NCBI GenBank assembly: GCA_033439265.1
Contig: JAVTVX010000015.1
Span: 754,001-818,000 of the forward strand
Direction: 5' to 3'
Length of the DNA stretch: 64,000 nucleotides
Origin: Dillenia suffruticosa
Taxonomy: Eukaryota; Streptophyta; Magnoliopsida; Dilleniales; Dilleniaceae
Positions 49,366-64,000 of this stretch are shown in pieces (position 1 is the first letter of the stretch; each line of letters begins with the position of its first letter). The translations under genes and the position numbers were made by a program. The notes under the pieces are model-generated. The model was not told the origin of the DNA. It saw only the letters and a list, made by a program, of their open reading frames with translations, and searched no databases.

Positions 49366-52300
49366 ATTTATTCTCTACGTGTACTTATAAAAGCGTGAAA
49401 ATTAAATAAATTAAAAATTTTAAAATAAATATCTCCATACGTAGATTTTCAAAAATTCGTGAATCGTGAATCGTGAAATGTGAAATCTCTTGATTAAAAC
49501 TATCAATCAAGATGGTGACCATAAAATCGATCCAACATATAGATTTATGAATCCTCAACTCAAAGTCCGATAAATCCAATGATAGAAAAATTTTCTATTC
49601 AAATTTTTTCTATCCCTCTAATATGTTTTTCACAAATATCTCAATGCAAATCAATATTTTCTGGATCTCAACGTGCATACTAAAATTGAACTAACTCAAT
49701 TTTTATCATATTGCACGTTAATTATAGAGAGGGGGAGAATTTTAGGGAGGTTAAAGATAATGACAGTTATCCTATTAACCACAAATTTAAAATTCAAAAT
49801 AATTTTAAATTATCTCCTAGAAATGCCCCTCACGGGTATACCAATTAATATCTACCACTTACACATGAGAGTATTATACCTCCGTCACAAGATTACAATT
49901 CATACAATCTACCATATCACCCTACTGAACTTTCATATAGGATTGGGCGTTGTACGACCGGCGAGTACACCTGTAAATAAAGACTTCTCGGTTCACTTGT
50001 TAGGATGACAGAAAAGCCACCGTTAGTACTAAAAAGAATTCATCGGACCCCAAATTCAACGTAGTTACATCCATTGAGCCACTTTTCCTATCAAAAGTGA
50101 TCCTCAAATATTATTCGTTTGTGTATTCATTATTATGTTTGAATCCCAATATACAGGCCAGCCAATAAATATTATATAATGATATAATATCGATCGATTT
50201 TTTTCTCTCAAACTCTATCAATCTCAATTTAACTATTTTCCTACTTGGCTCTTAAATCTTATTATCTTTGGCCCCTAAGTAAACAGAGTAAACTAGTAAA
50301 TATTGAATCAAGAGTTCTAGAAATAGTCGAAAGTAATAAAGCGTACATATGTCATCCAATGGATTTTGTGTCTCATACAGTGAGAACGGAGATCATGATC
50401 ACACTATCATCTTAAATAATAACTCTCACTATCTCATGATCGTCTTATCACACGTGGTATGAAACACGAACCACAATATTATTCCCTAATATTTCAAAAT
50501 GATATATTTCAGATTTCTCTAACACTGTCCAACTATAAGACTCAGTCTACACGTAAAACTTTATTCGGAGATCTTAAAGAGAGTACCTTAGAGATGATAT
50601 CACTAATTATAGGTGATATTTGAAATCTTAAACGACTTCTCACAGGTAACATGGATATGGACATTCATGTCGATCATATCAAACCTTATCCTAAACACGT
50701 ATTGGGACAACTTATATTCTAGCAAAACCACTCTTAGAGGCTCTTACGGTTAGAAACCGTCTCATCTACACACACTCAGAGTTGGAGGTATTTAGTCGTG
50801 TGAGAGAGTTGACGACGCCTACTTGACATATCTTTTATCGCAATATATTACATAATATATGATAATAAACAAATCAATAAATGAGTGATTGAATAATACA
50901 CATATGTCATATATATAAAATAATAAGAATCATAATTAGTACATAGTGAGAAATATCAAAATATATGTATACCCACTAATTCCTTATGTCTTACAAAGGA
51001 ATCTTTCGTAATAGATTTAACAAACGGATCAGCCACCATATTGTGTGTAGAAATATACTTAAGTATCACTTTACTATGATCGGTGATATCTTTCACAAAG
51101 TGGTGTTTGGCACCAATATGTTTGATCCTATTGTGATATTTAGGGTCTCAAGTGTAGATGATGCTGGTTTAATTATTATAATAAATTATCACTGATCTTC
51201 CACTATTTTCTACAACTCCTAAATTATTTAAAAATTCCCAAAACTAAATACTCTCCTGAACTGCCACTAAACATGCTATAAGCTCAGTTTCTATTGTAGA
51301 TAGAGATATGCAAATTTATTTCTTACTGCTCAATGAAATGGCACTGTTATTGAGTAAGACTGCAAAATCCGATGTCAATTCGCATCCATCTAAATCGCCA
51401 CCCTAGTCGACATTTAATACCTAATGAGATACAAATCACCTCATCCGTAACACAAGAAAAGATTCGTAATTCTTTTGAAATATCTCATAATCCTTTTCAC
51501 TGCTCTCCAGTGACCCTTTCCAGAATTCGATTGATATATATTCACTAAACCGATTGCAAAACAAATGTCTAGTCGTGTACTCATCATTGTATATATCAGA
51601 CTACCCACTGCACTGGTATAAGATATTCTACTCATTTCGTTTATTTCTTCCTGAGTTTTGGACATTTGTTAAGATTCAGGTTTTCACCCATATATTTCAT
51701 ATCAAAATTCGTGATAATCATGTTTTAAAGGCAAAATTGGTCTGCGCCATCATAAAGCTCACCATCTCCAACAAAGTCTTATTTTTCTTCTCGACTACTC
51801 CATTCTGCTGAAGAGTACTAGGAATAATTAGCTGTTTTTTAATACCCTTCTCGAAATAAAGCTCTTTGAATTGTTCAAACAAATACTCGTACCATTGATT
51901 GGTTCTAAGAATATTTACTCTCAAATCTATCTAATTTTCAACCTCACTAATAAATCTGTTAAATTATTCTAATACCTTAGACTTATGCGAGATTAGATAG
52001 ATATAACCGAAACGCATGTAATTGTTTATGAATGTAATAAAATACATAATTTCATTTCGGACTCTCACATTCATAACTCTATAGATATCGAAGTATATTA
52101 ACTGCAATAAATTCTCAACTCTCATTGTCTTGTCAAATGGTTTTTTTTATAAATTTGCAGATTCAGGAAAACTCACATATGGGTAAGTCGACCCTGGTTT
52201 GTGGGCTCAACAGACAACTCACTACTAATTGGTTCATCCTCTCTTACCCTATATGTTCAATTCTACTATACCATATATTTACATCATCATTAGTACAATC

Positions 52301-55059
52301 AAATGTAAATGCAATATAAAAATAACAAGAAATACTATTAAAAAAACAACATTCAATACATATAGTCCATCATAGACAGAAAACTAGAACAAACGAAAGA
52401 GCTGTCGTAACTAATAGAAACAGATGAGTTTCCAAAAGATAGAGTATATCCTAGATGATCTAAACAATGTATTGAAATCAAGTTCTGTAAAAAATCTAGA
52501 ACGTAAAGGACGTCATATAGATATATAGTCTGGCTATTTCGAAATTTCAGTTTGCAAATGTCAATTCCATTGACGATGACAAATGTTCTATTCCTAATGT
52601 AAATTCTCCTAACTTGAGGACTCATTTGGTGAAACTCCATGTACGTGTTTCTATCTCGAGTTACGTAGTCGGTAGTTTCTGAGTTTACAATTTACAACAG
52701 AGAGAAATTAGTATCACCATAAATGAGTCAAAACTCAAACTACATAAAGAAAAATGACATAAATTTTGTTCTTCATATTCACGAGTAAAATGACCAAAAT
52801 TTATCACAGATGTAGCACTTCACATTGGTTTTATCAAGTTCCTTCTTCTTGCGCTGTTGTACCTTATTGTCAGGTTTCTCGAATGGTTTCTTCTTGCCTG
52901 AACCTTGAGTATTCTTCTCACGCTTATGCCATTCGTGTTTGGTGCTGTAGGAGTTCTTGCTCAACTTTGCTACATAAGCTTAATCTGAGTGCGGCCTACT
53001 CACCTCCAGACTTCCTCCTCGTTATGTATGAGATAGGTTTTCATGATTTCTCATGAATCAGGTAAAAATTAGATCACATTCAATATTTGAATTTCATTTG
53101 AAATATACTCACCCACATTTCTCAACCTAATGATTATACTCGATATTTATATCAAATGTTATTTTATCATATGATCAGTCATTTTCTTATAAATTATAAA
53201 CTTATAAATTAGTATCCTTAACTTAAGAGCTAAAAGAGTACCATAATACTCTTTTAGGGTGAATCAAACTGATATAGTTATAGGGTATTGCTCATAGATT
53301 AGAATTATATTGTCGTGCATGCTACTTAGAAGAATTGCCCTAGTTTGGTTATCCTTTGTCTCCTATGTATAAAATGCCTCATGATCTTGTTTTGCCTGAG
53401 GTATGGTACCCTCTCTAGAGTCTATCATCCGTGCCCCAAAATCTTATTTATTTCTTGAGAACAAACTGAATCTTCCAATACCTAATGTCATAATTATCAT
53501 CATTTAGTCTATCCCCGTTGCAAAGATTTAGAACAACAGTTTTTAAAATAGTCATAGAGATATTAGTGATTTATTGATACTTATTCTCATATTTTGCGTA
53601 TTTTATAAATCAACAAGTTCTAAATGATTTGAATATAGATCCTAAAATGAGCGTATGAATCAATGGATACCATACACCATAACTCGGGATTGCATTTTAC
53701 AATCTGGATTTAAATTCGATACATAAAAATTTACAAAAAATCACATTTAATGGTATGAGACCCTCAAATAAGTGAAAAATTTCAGTCTAGCAAAGCTTGA
53801 CGTACAGCCGTGCGCTGTTGGCTATGCCTCACTCGCTTGCACATGTCGATAGCAAGCTGCTGCATGCAGCAAACATGCAATGTGTCTGGTATGCGTCATC
53901 ATGAATGGTCCGTGTCGCGTCCTGGGTCGAGACGCAGGTCAGACACAGATCCAAGTAGGTTTTGACTCGAACCTCGGCCCTGTTTCTCAAGCGCCTCAAC
54001 ATGCATGCATGCTACATGCTTGCGAGTTGGGGTTGGGTCTTCTTTGCCTGACTCCCTGCAACAGAGTCGATGTGACCCGACTATTGAAAAACTCGTTTTT
54101 AGACTTTTTTTACGTAGTTTTCACTAAAAAATTATAATTAAACATCCTCCATCCATCCTTAACTCGATTTTATGAAAGATTTAAGTTATAATCTCGGCAA
54201 ATCAAATATTCAAAGTTTCGCCCCTTCGTAGCTATTTTTAAAACTCGATTTCTGGCAACCAAATCACATGATTAATATTTCAAAAATGCAGATCAGAACA
54301 CAATAAATATTCCTAGACCAACTTCATAGATCAAATCATCCTCTATCTTGACGGATATAAAGTTTTAAAGTCTGGGTACTATTTATGGCCGAAAACTTCA
54401 ACTATGAGTTTCATAGCCTTAGAGTAGTTCAAAAATTAAATAAAAAACATATTCACGATTCTTAGGTCATGGGTAATGTCGTAGTATTTTTGGAGAAATT
54501 CATTCGTGATCCTAACTCTAAAATTTACCTTACATATTTTATATCCAAAAAATTCCACAAAATTTTTTAATAAATCTATTGTGGTTTGATACTAATATTA
54601 GATTTATTCTCTATATACGCATGTGGAAATTATATATAAATTAAATAAATCAGAATTTTCTTGATAAATTTCTCGATATGTAAATTTTCAAAAATTCGTG
54701 AATCATGAAGTGTGAAATCTCTTGATCAAAACTTTATGTTGGGATGATAATTACAAAATCAAACCACTATCATAGATTTACGACGTTTCAAACCAAAATC
54801 CAATGAATCCAATATCCAAAAAATTGGAATATTTCTATTTCTCTAAAATGCTTTTCATTAATCTCTCAATGCAAATCAATGTTCTCGAACATCTCAATGT
54901 GCATAGTAAAATTGAACTAACTCAAGTTTTATCACACTGCAAGTTATAGAGAGTGGGGGAGAATTTTAGGGAGGTTAAGGGTAATAGTAGTTATCCATTA
55001 AACCCAAATTTAAAATTATCTCCCAAACATATTCCTCATGGACATGCCAACTAATATCA
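49366..55059 (-). mobile_element. Ty1/copia retrotransposon, decayed, unequal ends
   Basis: On the minus strand, copia parts occur in order. There is a primer-binding site near 54595-54581 (TTAGTATCAAACCAC, close to the initiator-Met site), a gag zinc-knuckle trace (52964-52779, CYICDK), a protease/pre-integrase segment (52640-52353), integrase (51924-51718, LQQNGVVEKKNKTLLEM), reverse transcriptase (51665-51441, YTSAVGSLIYTMMSTRLDI) and RNase H traces (about 51195-50960, KHIGAKHHFVKDI). Direct repeats of about 470 bp, 49366-49848 and 54596-55059, are LTR sequence. The left LTR probably extends to about 50940, because over 1 kb without pol homology lies between 49848 and the RNase H end, so the right LTR seems truncated near 55059. 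Many stops and shifts make it inactive. Confidence 0.8.
54596..55059 (-). repeat. 5' LTR remnant of the minus-strand copia element
   Basis: It is collinear with 49366-49848; both carry ATTTTCAAAAATTCGTGAAT and GGGGGAGAATTTTAGGGAGG. Similarity stops abruptly at TAATATC, with unrelated sequence beyond on each side. Confidence 0.8.
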
Positions 55060-55289
55060 TCTGTTCTTGAGATCTTCATACAAAGCCTTCATTTTGCTGG
55101 CCTTAGCACCCCCAAAACCTCTAGTTGTTGTCACCCCACTTGATGAATCACAAATCCCACCCATCTTGTTCTTGAGCCAAAGACAATGGCATGGAGATGG
55201 AGATTAGTACTTGCAGTGTTGGTCAGGACTTCGAGGTCCTGTCTTACGCATTCTAAAGTACCATTTAAAGTACTCATTATTATTGTCAT

Positions 55290-55640
55290 TGGATTCTTGA
55301 CAGAAAAGTGATGGGAGAAGACCTCTTTTGGGCTATCAGAGGAGATGGTGGAGCAAGCTCGGGTGTCATACTTGCATGGAAGATTTGTTTCTGTTCTGCC
55401 AAAAGTCATTGTATTCACTGTCAAGCTTGGAAACAAAATGCTGCAAAGCTTCCTCAAACTTGGCAAAATTACATGGGTCACAAACTTGATCAAAACTTGG
55501 TCATTAGAGTCATTCTATCTAGGGGTCAGTGCTAGTGAACTGGGCAAGCGAACCATAGAAACATGCATTCAACCCCTTATTCCTTGGTGGGGTTTATGAG
55601 CTTCTTCAAATAATGAGAAAGGACTTCCTGAATTGAGGAT
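55290..55640 (+). pseudogene. berberine bridge enzyme-like (FAD-linked oxidoreductase) fragment
   Basis: The plus strand encodes ILDRKVMGEDLFWAIRGDGG then ASSGVILAWKI, the hallmark FAD-binding stretch of plant BBE-like oxidases. A change of frame gives LPKVIVFTVKLGNK; another gives AAKLPQTWQNYMGHKLDQNL and VIRVILSR; a third gives NPLFLGGVYELLQIMRK before a stop. At least three frame changes and stop codons within 350 bp show it is dead, and no N terminus or C-terminal BBE domain is present. Its left edge is near the truncated copia LTR. The segment 55060-55289 between them was not assigned. Confidence 0.8.
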
Positions 55641-57310
55641 ACTAGAAAGGCATCCTTCGAGGCAATCCTCCGAATAGTAGGATGCCCACAAAGAGAGCCC
55701 ACCCGATACTCACAGAAATGAGACGAGAAATGTCAAATAGCATTGGAATCCTGAGTGTTGAAAGTTGCTCCATACCTACTACAAACTACTATAAGCTCCA
55801 CTAACCAACTTTTTATTTTCTAAATCTGAAATTAAGGCAGCAGACATTCACTTCGTCAAATCTTTCTAGATCTCATATTGAATACCACTCATAGAAATCT
55901 CCCCGTCTTACAAAATGATGTTGAACACAAAATTAGATGATACTTTTTTTAATATATATAAAAAAGATTTAAATTCGAGATTTTTTAAATAGAGAAAATA
56001 TCGGTTGAGTTATAACTCATCGGCACAATGAATATGATACTAATGTTGAACTATTTTGCGCTACACTATTTGTACCAAAAAAAATTATGTGCTACACTAT
56101 GTCAAAGGAACCCTTTCATGCACTAAATTTGTTGTGGGTGAACATTAAATTACAAGTATTTTAGCTGAACTGTTGTGAAGGGTTTATTATTAGGCAAAGG
56201 TCCTAAAATTTAAGATACATTCATAGTAATAATTCAAAGATATAATTACCTTAAATCACTTTCTACCCATGATTCATTGCTAGCAAACATTGCCAAACAT
56301 TAAAAAAAAAAGTCTCTCTCTACACCATAAACCAAGCCAAATGCTGCCAATTATAGACTTGTTCATCTCCTCTCTTTCCTATGGCAAGATAGTTTGGGAA
56401 AAAGTTGAGCAATGCAGACAATGTGCTCAATGTTGGAAAGAGGTAATGGTGAAAAAGCAAAGAACTTTAAGGGGAAATACTTAATTTTTTTTTTCTATTT
56501 TAGAAAATATTTTGATTTTCTTGCTCTAAATCCATATAGTCCTTCAAATCTACCAATACAAAGAATACAAGAAGATTAGGAAGTGTTTATACATAATGTG
56601 ATAATAAAAACATGAACTAAAACTTTCATGAGAAGATTTTAGTTTTAAATTATTTCTTAAATAGTTAAAAAAAATTAAAAGGTGTAGAATTGTTAGAATG
56701 ATGCATAGTAAAAGTTAAAATCCAATAATTTGGTATAACTAAATCAAAAAATAATAATAATAATTTTCACACTTTCATTTTTGAATTATAATTATTGTTT
56801 TGTCAAAAAAAATTGTCACCGTAACATTTTCTTTTTATGATAAATTATTGGTATTCGTTAATTATATTTAATTTTACTAAATCAGATTTGAATCGAATTA
56901 ATTTTAAAATTTTTTTATATCTATTTTTTTATACATAAAATTCGAATTTAAAATTTTATTCAAAAATATTAGTGTCATTCGTTGTTATTATATCGTACAA
57001 CCGTTCAACAAATGTTAAGAAATCATAAAATCATTCATAAATGGAAGATTATTGATATATTTTTTAAACTATTTTCTTAATTAGATTCAAATTTAGGATC
57101 TTAGCTTTTAAATGTTCATAAATATAATTATTCATAGTAACTATAAATATTTTTGAAATGTTCATGAGCATAACCGAACAAAGAGCAGAATAACTTTGCG
57201 TCGAGAAAACAGAAAGGGCAAAGCCGTTGTTTGGCAAATAGAGGACGTGTAGTAAAGCAAAGGCATCAACTGGAGCTCGAAAAATCACATTTTCTCAATT
57301 CTTTAAACCC

Positions 57311-57311
<1 letters not shown>
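55641..57311. other. intergenic DNA before UBA5
   Basis: No gene seen. The first 200 bp may be further decayed BBE-like sequence. The rest is AT-rich, and the last few hundred bases should hold the UBA5 promoter. Confidence 0.45.

Positions 57312-57352
<41 letters not shown>
57312..57352. repeat. (GA)n run directly before the UBA5 start codon
   Basis: About 20 GA units end immediately before ATGGGG at 57353, so the run is in the 5' UTR. Confidence 0.9.

Positions 57353-64000
<6,648 letters not shown>

Noticed and set aside
55131-55493. 120-residue minus-strand open frame
   Set aside because: Over most of its length it is antisense to the BBE-like fragment, whose conserved residues are on the plus strand.

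Overview
The window is nuclear DNA of a flowering plant, almost certainly a eudicot. It has AT-rich intergenic DNA, many GT-AG introns, plant gene families (RETINOBLASTOMA-RELATED, gamma carbonic anhydrase-like, purple acid phosphatase 27, an F-box/MYND protein, UBA5), a conserved plant microRNA (miR171) and several classes of decayed transposons. All gene models were built by eye from splice sites and remembered family sequences. The full-length models keep one open frame across every intron. UTR ends were not determined.

Layout. 1-1297: 5' LTR and decayed gag of a minus-strand Ty3/gypsy element that runs off the left edge. 2956-5819 (+): 3' part of an F-box/FIST-domain gene whose 5' half is not visible. 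7027-7150 (-): MIR171 hairpin. 9164-13564 (-): GAMMACAL2, two exons around a 3.7 kb intron. 14399-21154 (+): decayed Ty1/copia element of Ale/Retrofit type, split inside its reverse transcriptase by a 1.26 kb CACTA-type non-autonomous element. 22486-29164 (+): complete RBR gene of 18 coding exons with an E2F site in its promoter. 29891-30677: unassigned coding-like segments with a repeated protein motif. 31843-36529 (-): complete PAP27-type gene of 12 exons. 37250-38171: hAT-like non-autonomous element carrying eight tandem GGTTCAC units. 42182-43590 (-): F-box/MYND gene of 3 exons. 43591-49365: gene-poor, simple repeats. 49366-55059 (-): decayed Ty1/copia element with unequal ends. 55290-55640 (+): broken berberine-bridge-enzyme-like fragment. 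57353-64000 (+): UBA5, cut by the right edge, with a roughly 150 bp tandem repeat in intron 1.

The genes are independent transcription units on both strands, not a cluster. RBR and UBA5 are core cell functions (cell-cycle control, UFM1 conjugation). GAMMACAL2 belongs to mitochondrial complex I, PAP27 is a probable secreted metallophosphatase-family protein, and MIR171 normally represses GRAS-family HAM/SCL6 regulators. I found no convincing novel multi-gene system. The most unusual items are the CATTA-ended CACTA element nested in a copia element, the hAT-like element with a GGTTCAC array, the repeated GIDLFPPD-type segment beside RBR, and the intronic minisatellite in UBA5.
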